A stretch of DNA of 64,000 nt from JAJUFS01 sp036381175 (lineage in GTDB: Bacteria; Pseudomonadota; Gammaproteobacteria; Natronospirales; JAJUFS01), in NCBI GenBank assembly GCA_036381175.1, contig DASVDI010000041.1, forward strand, positions 30,130 to 94,129. The letters are read 5' to 3'. Both the position numbers and the translations under genes were made by a program. The notes beneath the pieces were generated by a model. It was not told where the DNA came from. It saw only the letters and a program-made list of their open reading frames with translations, and searched no databases. Below, piece after piece: positions 35,673 to 43,656 of this stretch. Positions within the stretch are counted from its first letter, which is position 1; each line of letters begins with the position of its first letter.

Positions 35673-36896
35673 TCAAACGACCGAACCCATCTTGAAGATG
35701 GGCAGGTACATGGCGACAACCAGGCCACCGACCAGAACACCGAGAATCGCCATGATGACCGGTTCCATCAGGGCGGAGAGGTTATCAACGGCGTCATCGA
35801 CTTCGGCCTCGAAAAAATCCGCGACCTTCGACGCCATGGAATCGATGGAACCGGCTTCTTCACCAATCGCGATCATCTGCACGACCATGTTCGGGAACAG
35901 TTCGGTCTGATCCATCGCAACGTTCAACTGCTGGCCCGTAGATACCTGGTCGCGTATCTGCAATACGCCCAATTCGTAGATGATATTGCCGGTAGCGCCC
36001 GAGACCGATTCCAGAGCTTCGACCAGCGGCACACCGGCGGCGAACATCGTCGCCAGTGTGCGGGCGAAACGTGCGATGGCGGCCTTTACGAGGATATCCC
36101 CGACCACAGGAACCTTCAGTGCGATCCGGTCAAGCGTCTGGCGGAACTTGCGTGACCGTTTCTTGAAATAAAAGAACGTCGAAAAGAATCCGGCAATACC
36201 GATGACAATAAAGACGCCCTTCGCGCGAACGAACTCGGACAATTCGATGACCATTTGCGTAAACGCTGGCAGGTCGGCGCCGAAGCCCGAGAATAACTCC
36301 TCGAATTGCGGAATCACGAAAATAAGCAGGATAGCGGTCACGATGAACGCGATCACCAGGATCGAGATCGGGTACGTCAGCGCCTTCTTGATCTTCTTCT
36401 TGATCGCTTCGGTTTTTTCCTTGTACGTCGCGATCTTGTCCAGCAGCGTCTCGAGCGCGCCCGCCTGTTCACCGGCTTCCACGAGGTTCACAAACAGATC
36501 ATCGAAATACAGCGGGTGCCGGGACAGCGATTCCGCGAGATTGGCGCCGCCTTCGACATCGGCCTTGATGGCCATGATGAGGTCCTGCATGCGCGGATTT
36601 TCATGGCCCTTGCCGATGATGTCGAAAGACTGCACCAGCGGAACGCCGGCGCTCATCATGGTCGCCATCTGGCGGCTGAATATCGCGATGTCGCCCGGCG
36701 TGATCTTCTTGCCTTTCGCAGCCGACAGGGTGGAGCTCTGTTTCTTGATCCGGATCGGATTGATGCCTTGGCGGCGCAAATCGGCTTTCACCAGCGTCTC
36801 GCTCAAGGCCATCGCCTTGCCCTTGACGCGGTTGCCGCGCTTGTCGGTACCTTCCCAGGCAAAATTGAATTGTTTCTTTGCTGTTGCTTCAGCCAT
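35673..36896 (-). CDS. pilC: Type IV pilus inner-membrane platform protein PilC
   Basis: A 407-residue protein with two copies of the T2SSF domain. The N-terminal cytoplasmic part carries FNFAWEGTDKRGNRVKG, IAIFSRQMATMMSAGVPLVQ and NLVEAGEQAGALETLLD; the second copy carries RFARTLATMFAAGVPLVEAL and AIGEEAGSIDSMASKVADF. Three membrane segments are visible near residues 170-190, 220-240 and at the C-terminus. PilC couples the PilB motor to pilin extraction. It starts 55 bases after pilB, with CAGGG before the ATG. Confidence 0.96.
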   Translation of the reverse strand: MAEATAKKQFNFAWEGTDKRGNRVKGKAMALSETLVKADLRRQGINPIRIKKQSSTLSAAKGKKITPGDIAIFSRQMATMMSAGVPLVQSFDIIGKGHENPRMQDLIMAIKADVEGGANLAESLSRHPLYFDDLFVNLVEAGEQAGALETLLDKIATYKEKTEAIKKKIKKALTYPISILVIAFIVTAILLIFVIPQFEELFSGFGADLPAFTQMVIELSEFVRAKGVFIVIGIAGFFSTFFYFKKRSRKFRQTLDRIALKVPVVGDILVKAAIARFARTLATMFAAGVPLVEALESVSGATGNIIYELGVLQIRDQVSTGQQLNVAMDQTELFPNMVVQMIAIGEEAGSIDSMASKVADFFEAEVDDAVDNLSALMEPVIMAILGVLVGGLVVAMYLPIFKMGSVV

Positions 36897-36951
36897 GTCT
36901 TTCCCTGCCCCGGTCTCGCGCCGTGTGCATTACTTTCAATTATTCAGCCAA

Positions 36952-38670
36952 TCATTCAACGGTCACGCGGTTGAGTTCCGCCAGTCCGATGTGGCCGTCC
37001 TTGACTTTCTTGAGGCCTGATTTGCGCAGGTCCCAGATGCCTTCCTTTGCGGCCTGGTCGGCGATCTGCATCGCGTTGCCGCCCTCCATGATGATCCGCC
37101 CCATGGCCTCGCTGACCGGCATGACCTGGTAAATGCCGGTCCGGCCCTTGTAACCTTCGTTGCAATTCTCGCAGCCTTTCGGCCCGAATATCGTGAGTCC
37201 GCTCTCGATTTCCTCTTCCGTGAAGCCTTCCTTGAGCAGGGCCTCCTTCGGGATGTCCTGGGTTTCCTTGCAGGTCGAGCAGAGTCGGCGTGCCAGGCGC
37301 TGCGCAATGATGAGGTTCACCGCCGAGGCAATGGAAAACGGCGGAACGCCCATGTCGGCAAGACGCGTCAATGTCTTGGGTGCGTCGTTGGTGTGCAAGG
37401 TCGAGAGCACCAGGTGGCCGGTCTGCGCGGCCTTGATCGCGATTTCGGCGGTCTCGAGGTCACGAATCTCGCCGACCAGGATGACATCGGGATCCTGGCG
37501 CAGGAACGCCTTCAGTGCCGAGGAGAACGTCAGGCCGACTTTCGGGTTCACGTTCACCTGGTTGACGCCGGGCAACTGGATTTCCGCGGGGTCTTCGGCC
37601 GTCGAAATGTTGCGGTCGATGGTGTTGAGAATGTTCACGCCGGTATAAAGCGAAACGGTTTTACCCGAACCCGTGGGGCCCGTGACAAGGATCATGCCGT
37701 AGGGCTTGGAAAGCGCGTCGAGGTAAAGCTCTTTCTGGAAGGGCTCGTAGCCTAGTGCGTCGATGCCGAGCTTGGCGCTGGAGGGATCGAGAATACGCAG
37801 CACGATCTTCTCGCCGAACAGCGTCGGGCAGGTATTGACGCGGAAATCGATGGCGCGCGTCTTGGAAAGCTTCAGCTTGATGCGCCCATCCTGCGGCACG
37901 CGGCGTTCGGCGATATCCATTCGCGACATCACTTTCAGACGCGCGGAAATCTTGCCGGCCAAGGCGATCGGCGGCTGCGCGATTTCGATCAACATGCCGT
38001 CCATGCGGAAGCGCACCCGGTAGAATTTTTCGTAGGGTTCGAAGTGAATGTCGGACGCGCCCTTGTTGATCGCATCCAGCATCACCTTGTTGACGAAACG
38101 CACAACCGGCGCGTCATCGACCTCTGCCCGCGCGTCGTCCTGCTCCTCGGCGCCGGAGTCCACATCGACGTTGTCAAGATCGTCAAGTTCGCCGCCGGAC
38201 AGATCCTGCATTGAGGTGTCGGCCGCTTCCAGTGCCTTTTCGATGACCTTCTGGAGCTTGTCCTCCTCGACCACGACGGCATCGACCGTCAGGCCGGTGT
38301 GGAACTTGATGTCATCCAGTGCGTTGAGATTGGTCGGATCGGAAATCGCGATGAACAGGCGTTTGCCGCGCTTGTAGATCGGCAGCGCGTGGTGCTTCTG
38401 GATCAGCTTGGCATCAACGAGCTTGACGATATCCGTTTCAATATCGATGGAGCCGAGATCCAGCATGGGCACACCGAACTCGTGTGCGGCGGCTGCAGCA
38501 ATGTCGCCGGCCTTAGCCAGACCTTTCGCCACCAGGTGGGCGACAAACGGCTGCTTGTCCTTCAGGGCTTCCTGGAAGGCTCGCTGCGCCGAGTCCTCGT
38601 CAATGACGCCATCGAGCACGAGGCGACGGCCGAGGCCGGTGAGGTTGGTTCTGACTGTCGGTGTGGCCAC
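36952..38670 (-). CDS. pilB: Type IV pilus extension ATPase PilB
   Basis: A 572-residue hexameric ATPase that powers pilus assembly. The N-terminal T2SSE-N domain (residues 1-150) is followed by an acidic linker and the catalytic domain: VTGPTGSGKTVSLYTG (Walker A), DVILVGEIRDLETAEIA (Walker B) and LSTLHTNDAPKTLTRLADMG (His box). A tetracysteine zinc site is present: CSTCKE and CENCNEG. Translation starts at GTG with GGGGA seven bases upstream. It sits downstream of both pilins and upstream of pilC and pilD. Confidence 0.96.
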   Translation of the reverse strand: MATPTVRTNLTGLGRRLVLDGVIDEDSAQRAFQEALKDKQPFVAHLVAKGLAKAGDIAAAAAHEFGVPMLDLGSIDIETDIVKLVDAKLIQKHHALPIYKRGKRLFIAISDPTNLNALDDIKFHTGLTVDAVVVEEDKLQKVIEKALEAADTSMQDLSGGELDDLDNVDVDSGAEEQDDARAEVDDAPVVRFVNKVMLDAINKGASDIHFEPYEKFYRVRFRMDGMLIEIAQPPIALAGKISARLKVMSRMDIAERRVPQDGRIKLKLSKTRAIDFRVNTCPTLFGEKIVLRILDPSSAKLGIDALGYEPFQKELYLDALSKPYGMILVTGPTGSGKTVSLYTGVNILNTIDRNISTAEDPAEIQLPGVNQVNVNPKVGLTFSSALKAFLRQDPDVILVGEIRDLETAEIAIKAAQTGHLVLSTLHTNDAPKTLTRLADMGVPPFSIASAVNLIIAQRLARRLCSTCKETQDIPKEALLKEGFTEEEIESGLTIFGPKGCENCNEGYKGRTGIYQVMPVSEAMGRIIMEGGNAMQIADQAAKEGIWDLRKSGLKKVKDGHIGLAELNRVTVE

Positions 38671-38806
38671 AAAAAATCCCCGTAAATGAAGGGGCTAGAG
38701 TTGAATGTCGAAGCGGTCTAATACTAGTTACAAGTCGCGCCAAAGTCCAAGCAGGATACGTATTCGCCCTTGGGCCAGCGCTGGTTCGAAGCTTTTTTGA
38801 ACCCGG

Positions 38807-38838
38807 AAATAAAAGAAGCCCGGCCGAAGCCGGGCTTC
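38807..38838 (-). terminator. Intrinsic terminator after pilA1
   Basis: A perfect 10-bp stem GAAGCCCGGC/GCCGGGCTTC on a TTCG tetraloop (38815-38838), followed on the minus strand by TTTTATTT. It lies 19 bases after the pilin stop and would separate the abundant pilin message from pilB. Confidence 0.88.
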
Positions 38839-38857
38839 CAATAACGGTCGACGTGCC

Positions 38858-39319
38858 TTACGGACGGCAGTTCGACGGACGGAACTGGGCCTCCAGGGAG
38901 CCGCCGGTGCAATCCAGCGTCAGGCCGGTGGCTTCCGCGGTGAACACGAACGCCCAGGTCTTCGTGTCGGCAATACCGCCAGCGTTCTCAATCGTGACGG
39001 TAATGGTCGCCACGTTATTGGTACCCGGGGCAACCGTGGTCACGGCATACGTCGGCAGGGCAGCGATGAATTCCGAATTCTCGAGCATCGCCTGGATGTT
39101 CGCCTCCGTGGCGCTGTTATCCGCCGGCATCGCGCCATTGGAAGCGTAGGATTCGTACAACGTCGTCTTGGCGGAAGCCATCAAGCCGAGAATTTCAGTC
39201 ATCTTCGCGCGGATGGTGTAGTCCTGGTAGGCCGGGATCGCCACGGCAGCCAGGATGCCGATGATCGCGACCACGATCATCAGTTCGATAAGCGTAAAGC
39301 CTTTCTGTGTGTTTTTCAT
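38858..39319 (-). CDS. pilA: Type IV major pilin (pilin 1)
   Basis: A 153-residue prepilin. The short leader MKNTQKG is cleaved by PilD before FTLIELMIVVAIIGILAAVA, the N-terminal helix with Glu at mature position 5. The globular domain ends in a disulfide-bonded loop between CTGG and SNCRP. The start is the ATG after GGGGATACTGCA; the frame extends far upstream through the promoter and is cut back. It has its own sigma-54 promoter and terminator. It shares the N-terminal third with pilin 2 but differs strongly in the C-terminal two thirds, so which is the main subunit cannot be told from sequence. Confidence 0.94.
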   Translation of the reverse strand: MKNTQKGFTLIELMIVVAIIGILAAVAIPAYQDYTIRAKMTEILGLMASAKTTLYESYASNGAMPADNSATEANIQAMLENSEFIAALPTYAVTTVAPGTNNVATITVTIENAGGIADTKTWAFVFTAEATGLTLDCTGGSLEAQFRPSNCRP

Positions 39320-39356
39320 TGCAGTATCCCCATGGGGTTGGGTTGTCCAAGTAGTA

Positions 39357-39377
39357 ACAGGTGATTGAGTCACCTGT
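39357..39377 (-). promoter_or_regulatory. 5'-terminal hairpin of the pilA1 transcript
   Basis: A perfect 8-bp inverted repeat ACAGGTGA/TCACCTGT with a 5-base loop. The predicted sigma-54 start of transcription is base 39377, so the message would begin with this stem. Such 5'-terminal stems protect mRNA against RppH/RNase E decay. Confidence 0.6.
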
Positions 39378-39387
39378 CCCAATAGGA

Positions 39388-39403
39388 TGCAATGAATATG
39401 CCA
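39388..39403 (-). promoter_or_regulatory. Sigma-54 promoter of pilA1
   Basis: On the minus strand TGGCATATTCATTGCA: the -24 GG and -12 GC are exactly 12 bases apart, and only the TGGCAC part deviates (TGGCAT). The start would be near 39377, giving a leader of about 58 bases. PilR, encoded 1.2 kb away, is the expected activator. Confidence 0.85.
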
Positions 39404-39467
39404 AGTAAAAAGGCCTGGAATCACTGAATAAGGGGACGATAAACCACGTTTTGTTAGGGGCAATACC

Positions 39468-39491
39468 TGACAAATTGTCAACAATTGACAA
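39468..39491. promoter_or_regulatory. Candidate PilR-type upstream activating site for pilA1
   Basis: TGACA at 39468 followed by a perfect 7-bp inverted repeat TTGTCAA-CAA-TTGACAA (39475-39491), centred about 107 bases before the predicted start. PilR sites in Pseudomonas aeruginosa are TGTC-containing repeats at about -80 to -120, so distance and core both fit. Confidence 0.55.
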
Positions 39492-39500
39492 AATTTGGGC

Positions 39501-39529
39501 AAAGAAAAGCCTGACTTAAAGCCAGGCTT
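39501..39529 (-). terminator. Intrinsic terminator after pilA2
   Basis: A 7-bp stem AAGCCTG/CAGGCTT (39529-39523 with 39513-39507 on the minus strand) with a 9-base loop, followed by TTCTTT. It lies 17 bases after the pilin 2 stop codon and separates it from the pilA1 promoter. Confidence 0.75.
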
Positions 39530-39546
39530 CCCAGTGAGCTATTGCG

Positions 39547-40035
39547 TTAACGGCAGTTCGAAGGCAAGTACTGTGGCGGAATGGTCGATCCCGTCACCGC
39601 CGGATCGCAAAGCAACCGGAGTCCGGTGCTTTCCGCATCAAACATGAATACGACCGTCTGGCCGTTGGCGTCGCCGATCAGGTTCTGAACGGTCAAGGTG
39701 ATCGTGCCTCGACCATTTACAACGCCACCTGTCGTGGTTCCGACCGTATAACCCGCGTTGCCTGGTCCGATGTAATTCGATGCTTCGAACATCGGAACAA
39801 CCGTTCCTGTGATGATTGTGTCGGCGACAAGTGGCATCTGACCGCCGGCGACATAAGCGTCATACAAATTGATCTTGGCACCTTGAGCAAGTGAGAAGAG
39901 TTCGGCGACCTTTGCCCGGGTGGTGTAATCCTGGTAGGCGGGAAGTGCGACCGAGGCCAGTATGCCGATGATCGCCACGACGATCATGAGTTCGATGAGC
40001 GTGAAGCCGCCCTGCTTTTTGATGTTTCTTTCCAT
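39547..40035 (-). CDS. pilA: Type IV pilin (pilin 2)
   Basis: A 162-residue prepilin with leader MERNIKKQGG, cleaved before FTLIELMIVVAIIGILASVA, which carries Glu5. The C-terminal disulfide loop runs from LLCDPAVTG to the final SNCR and ends with the QYLPSNCR tail seen in many gammaproteobacterial pilins. The start is fixed by an excellent ribosome-binding site, AGGAAGGAGAACATC. A separate sigma-54 promoter and terminator make it an independent transcription unit. Adjacent paralogous pilins are common in Xanthomonadales. Confidence 0.94.
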   Translation of the reverse strand: MERNIKKQGGFTLIELMIVVAIIGILASVALPAYQDYTTRAKVAELFSLAQGAKINLYDAYVAGGQMPLVADTIITGTVVPMFEASNYIGPGNAGYTVGTTTGGVVNGRGTITLTVQNLIGDANGQTVVFMFDAESTGLRLLCDPAVTGSTIPPQYLPSNCR

Positions 40036-40090
40036 GATGTTCTCCTTCCTGGAGTGTTTCGTCACCGGTTGGTGGCGTTGGGGTTCCTTT

Positions 40091-40107
40091 AGCAAGGCTT
40101 GTGCCAA
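40091..40107 (-). promoter_or_regulatory. Sigma-54 promoter of pilA2
   Basis: On the minus strand TTGGCACAAGCCTTGCT matches the TTGGCAC-N5-TTGC consensus fully. The predicted start is near 40080, giving a leader of about 45 bases that contains a CACC-AACC-GGTG stem and the strong ribosome-binding site. Confidence 0.9.
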
Positions 40108-40160
40108 GCGTGCGTTTATTAGCTGTTTTGGCGGCATTTCAGAGATCAAAGTTTATGAAT

Positions 40161-40184
40161 GCACAAATAGAAATAAGTTTGTGC
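40161..40184. promoter_or_regulatory. Candidate upstream activating palindrome for pilA2
   Basis: A 7-bp inverted repeat GCACAAA-N10-TTTGTGC centred about 93 bases before the predicted start, the usual place for a sigma-54 enhancer-binding protein. It contains TGTGC rather than the TGTCA of the pilA1 site. Confidence 0.4.
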
Positions 40185-40290
40185 GTGAAGAGCATTTTTT
40201 TGGAGGGCTTTGAGTGCGCGGTGTTCTGGCAATGCGCGTGGAGGAAATCCCGCTGGGGACAATTGTTCGGAAGATTTGGATGGGGAAGAG

Positions 40291-40360
40291 AAATCCCTCC
40301 CCGAACCTCCCTTTGGGAAAGGGAGGGGTTTCTTCGTTCAACTGTGTGAAAGTTGAACGA
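40291..40360. repeat. Half copy of a G/C-run palindromic repeat
   Basis: AAATCCCTCCCCG, then a 9-bp stem CCTCCCTTT/AAAGGGAGG (40306-40326), then TTCGTTCAACT, which is the left arm of a second 10-bp stem (TCGTTCAACT, 40334-40343, with AGTTGAACGA, 40351-40360). The same block occurs inverted at about 51150-51208. The stretch from pilA2 to pilR (40036-40541) otherwise holds the pilA2 promoter and a short reading frame. Confidence 0.7.
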
Positions 40361-40365
40361 CTCTC

Positions 40366-40545
40366 TCAGTCACATGCTTTTCTTGCAGCGAGGATTCCAA
40401 ACGGGCGGGCCGCCTGACGAGCAATCAAACGCTTCTCGTAATCAGAAGGTGTCTTGCCAAAACGGATTCCTGAATTGAGCGGGAAGTCCATGTGACAAGC
40501 AGCAAGCGAAGTGTTGAAACAGCAACCGGTGGAACGCGAAATCAC
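40366..40545 (-). CDS. Possible small protein of 59 (or 41) residues downstream of pilR
   Basis: A short frame whose GTG overlaps the pilR stop (GTGA) and ends at 40366; an internal ATG at 40491 would give 41 residues beginning MDFPLNSGIRFGKTPSDYE and ending FGILAARKACD. It is basic, with four or five cysteines in the longer form and no membrane segment. I recognise no family. Neither start has a good Shine-Dalgarno sequence. It might be a pilR-coupled small protein, a remnant of a larger gene, or chance. Confidence 0.3.
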   Translation of the reverse strand: MISRSTGCCFNTSLAACHMDFPLNSGIRFGKTPSDYEKRLIARQAARPFGILAARKACD

Positions 40546-41915
40546 TCCTCAAGCCCAAGCTTCTGAATCCGGTACCGCAACTGTCGCAAGGTCAGGCCGA
40601 GTAACTTCGCGGCCTTGGTCTTGTTGTAGCGGGTTTTCTCGAGTGCGTCGGAAATGGCCTGTTTCTCCGGCTCGCCGAGTTGTCGCGGCAGTGCGTCGAT
40701 TTCAAGGTCATCCTTGCGGCGTGCCGGCGTGGTAAGACGGGGCTCGTTGCTGCGCCGGATCTGGATATCGCCGGCGTGAATCACATCGCCGCCCGAGAGT
40801 GTCACGGCGCGTTCGAGCACGTTCTCCAGTTCGCGCACGTTGCCGGGATAGTCGTGTTCCAGCAGGCGACCCATCGCATCCGGTTCGATGAAGGGCTTTG
40901 AAATGCCGAGATTGTTCGCCATGCGGCCGAGCAGCGAATCCACCAGCGAGGGAATGTCGGAGCGGCGCTCGCGCAGGGAGGGCAGGTGCAGCTCGATGAC
41001 ATTGATGCGATAGAAGAGATCTTCACGGAACTTGCCTTCACTCACGTCTTTGGCGAGATCGCGATGCGTCGCCGAGAGCACGCGCACGTTGACGGGAATC
41101 TCGCGTGCCGCACCGACGGGACGGATGCATTTCTCCTGGATTACGCGCAGCAGTTTCACCTGCATGTGCAAGGGCAGGTCGGCGACTTCGTCGAGAAACA
41201 GCGTGCCGCCGTCGGCGACGTGGAAAAGGCCTTCCTTGTCGGCGTGCGCGCCAGTGAAGCTGCCTTTCCTGTGCCCGAAAAATTCGCTTTCCATCAGCTC
41301 GGAGGGGATCGCACCGCAGTTCACGGGCACGAAGGCCTGGCCCGCGCGCGGCCCTGAATCATGAATGAGGCGTGCGGCGAGTTCCTTGCCGGTGCCGGAT
41401 TCGCCGCTGATGTGCACGGGCGCCTGGCTGCGCGCGACTTTCGCGATCATTTCGCGCACGCGATGAATGGCGGCGGAATCGCCGAGCAGTTGCGGGCGCG
41501 AGGCATCCGCCGCAGTTTCCTTTTCCGCCTTACCCATGTTGAGCGCCGCGCTCACCAGGCGGCGCAGGTCGTTCACGTCGACAGGCTTGGAAACAAAATC
41601 GAAGGCGCCAAGCTTCAGCGCATTGACGGCGGACTCGACATTGCCGTGCGCGGTAATGACGGCAACCGGCATGCCTGGCACGTGCTCCTGGATCCAGCCG
41701 ACGAGATCGAGTCCGTTGCCGTCGGCCATGCGCATGTCGGTGAGACAAAGGTCAGGGCGTTCGTTGAGAATCGCCGCTTCGGCTTCGCGGCGTCCGCCAG
41801 CATGCAGCGTTCGCAAACCCATCCGTTGCAGGGTGATGGCAATCAGATCGCGAATGTCCGGCTCGTCATCGACAATCAACACGTGCGCGTTGCCGGCGTT
41901 GCTCAAGTCAACCAT
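40542..41915 (-). CDS. pilR: Sigma-54-dependent response regulator PilR (NtrC family)
   Basis: A 457-residue activator. The receiver domain shows VLIVDDEPDIRDL and the phospho-acceptor Asp60 in LCLTDMRMADGNG. The AAA+ domain shows GESGTGKELAARLIH (Walker A), the sigma-54 contact loop KGSFTGA and GTLFLDEVADLPLHMQVKLL (Walker B). The C-terminal Fis-type helix-turn-helix is KTRYNKTKAAKLLGLTLRQL. It is expected to activate the two sigma-54 pilin promoters encoded just downstream. It overlaps pilS by 13 bases and forms an operon with it. Confidence 0.95.
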   Translation of the reverse strand: MVDLSNAGNAHVLIVDDEPDIRDLIAITLQRMGLRTLHAGGRREAEAAILNERPDLCLTDMRMADGNGLDLVGWIQEHVPGMPVAVITAHGNVESAVNALKLGAFDFVSKPVDVNDLRRLVSAALNMGKAEKETAADASRPQLLGDSAAIHRVREMIAKVARSQAPVHISGESGTGKELAARLIHDSGPRAGQAFVPVNCGAIPSELMESEFFGHRKGSFTGAHADKEGLFHVADGGTLFLDEVADLPLHMQVKLLRVIQEKCIRPVGAAREIPVNVRVLSATHRDLAKDVSEGKFREDLFYRINVIELHLPSLRERRSDIPSLVDSLLGRMANNLGISKPFIEPDAMGRLLEHDYPGNVRELENVLERAVTLSGGDVIHAGDIQIRRSNEPRLTTPARRKDDLEIDALPRQLGEPEKQAISDALEKTRYNKTKAAKLLGLTLRQLRYRIQKLGLEE

Positions 41916-43546
41916 GCCTGTTCGTCCTGGAAGCGAATGCGGAAGCAGCTCCGGCCATCAAAGTCCTGGCCGTATTTCAGCGTCGCATGATTGCATTCGC
42001 ACAACTCGCGTGCAATGAACAGGCCGAGGCCCGTTCCCGTGCGCGAGTGGGTGTAAAACGGCTCGAAAATGCGGCTGACGATCTCATCCGGTATGCCCGG
42101 CCCATGATCGATAACGTCCAGCCACACGGTTGATGCGGATGCATTTTGCGACAGCCGCAGTTTCACGAGTTCACCGTGTTCGTTCGCGCCGGCATGCCGT
42201 TTCGCGTTGTCGATGAGGTTGGCGAGAACCTGGCGCAAGTGGCCAGGATCGATGCGCACGAACACCTCATCGCCGGTGGTGTCGAGTTCGATGGCATCAT
42301 GCGCAAGGTCCTGCGTGTCGCAGCATTCCATGACGAAATCGCGCAGCCAGCTGGTGACTTCCAGGCGTTCCGGCCGGATGCGTTCGCGCCGCCCGAGCTG
42401 GAGAATGTTCTCGACGATTTCGTTCACGCGACTGGACTGTTCGCGAATGATGGCGAGAAAGCGGCGATCGTCGGTATCGAGACCGGCGGATTCCTCCAGC
42501 AATTGTCCCGCGTGCGAAATCGCGCCGATGGGATTGCGGATTTCATGCGCGATGCTCGCCGTGAGGCGTCCAAGTGCGGCAAGTTTCATCTGCTGCACTT
42601 TCTCTGCTGCCGTTTCCGCGTCTTCAAGGAAGATCATCAGGCTGCCATCGCGGTGTCCGTTCAGCGTCTGGATCGTGGGTATGAACAAACTGCCGTCGGG
42701 GCCGCGGAAATTCTCCGGTGTTTCGTCGCGGGCGGAGCGCCAGCGTTCGACCAGTTGGCTCAAGGCGGACGAGACCGTCATTTCACGGCCCTTGGGACTG
42801 CCGTTGAGATCGAGGTAGCGCATCGCCGCGGCGTTGATCTGGCGGATGTGGTTGTTCTCATCGAGCACGACCACGCCGGTGCGCAGATTCTGGATGACGA
42901 GATTGTTGACCTGTGAAAGGTTGGCGAGATCGACCCCGCGCCGCGTTGCCAGCGCTTCGCTTTCCCGGAAGCGTTCGGCGATCCAGCTTCCGACGAGCGC
43001 GGTGGCGAAGAAAATCGCGCCCATGATGCCGCTGGCGGTGTAATTGAATGTTCTTTCGAGGTTTTCGAGCTGCGTCAGCGTCTGCTCGGAAAGCAGTGCG
43101 AGCGAGGCGAGTGCGGCGTACGCCAGCGCCAGGCGCTGGCCGAGGAGAATGCTGCCAGCCGCCACGGCGATGAACAGCATGCTGGCGAGACCGCTGGATT
43201 GCCCGCCCGAGGCGTGCAGCAACAGGATGATCGCTGTGGCGTCGACGACAAGATGCACATACGCCTGCCAGCGCAATCCCGGCCGGCGGGTTCGCAGCGC
43301 GAAGCTCGCGATCACGGTAAACGCGAAGTAGCCGATGCCTGTCCATAAGTAGAGTGCCGGCTGGTGCGAGCCGAAAGGCTGTGGCGAATCCTGGAAATAA
43401 AGGAGTGTGAAAACGCCTGCGGCAATCGCGCGGAAAAGGTTGAGCAGGCGCAGAACGCGCCAGCGCAACTCGCCGCCCGCGGTCTCGCCGGTCAGATCGT
43501 GAATGGAGAAGCGTCCCGTTCGGCCGGCTTCGGAGATCGAGATCAT
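41903..43546 (-). CDS. pilS: Sensor histidine kinase PilS
   Basis: A 547-residue membrane sensor kinase. About six hydrophobic segments lie in residues 30-195, followed by a PAS-like domain (VVVLDENNHIRQINAAAM), a HisKA domain with the phospho-acceptor H334 in TASIAHEIRNPIGAIS, and an HATPase domain with NLIDNAKRH, VIDHGPGIPDEIV and GTGLGLFIARELCE. In P. aeruginosa PilS senses pilin monomer in the membrane and controls PilR phosphorylation, which adjusts pilin expression. The gene is divergent from sucC. Confidence 0.94.
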   Translation of the reverse strand: MISISEAGRTGRFSIHDLTGETAGGELRWRVLRLLNLFRAIAAGVFTLLYFQDSPQPFGSHQPALYLWTGIGYFAFTVIASFALRTRRPGLRWQAYVHLVVDATAIILLLHASGGQSSGLASMLFIAVAAGSILLGQRLALAYAALASLALLSEQTLTQLENLERTFNYTASGIMGAIFFATALVGSWIAERFRESEALATRRGVDLANLSQVNNLVIQNLRTGVVVLDENNHIRQINAAAMRYLDLNGSPKGREMTVSSALSQLVERWRSARDETPENFRGPDGSLFIPTIQTLNGHRDGSLMIFLEDAETAAEKVQQMKLAALGRLTASIAHEIRNPIGAISHAGQLLEESAGLDTDDRRFLAIIREQSSRVNEIVENILQLGRRERIRPERLEVTSWLRDFVMECCDTQDLAHDAIELDTTGDEVFVRIDPGHLRQVLANLIDNAKRHAGANEHGELVKLRLSQNASASTVWLDVIDHGPGIPDEIVSRIFEPFYTHSRTGTGLGLFIARELCECNHATLKYGQDFDGRSCFRIRFQDEQAWLT

Positions 43547-43656
43547 GATCCGGATCCGTGGAGCAGGGCAGCGATTTTTGCGAAACGGCGCCGCTTGCGC
43601 CAGAATACGCGCCTCGATTTCGCCCCCTTCTCTCTACCGGACGTGACGAAAACCAC

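Noticed and set aside
38724..38800. Cys-containing tail-like reading downstream of pilA1, ending SCLDFGATCN
   Set aside because: It resembles a pilin C-terminus only loosely, begins after the pilA1 terminator, and has no start or upstream pilin-like sequence in frame.
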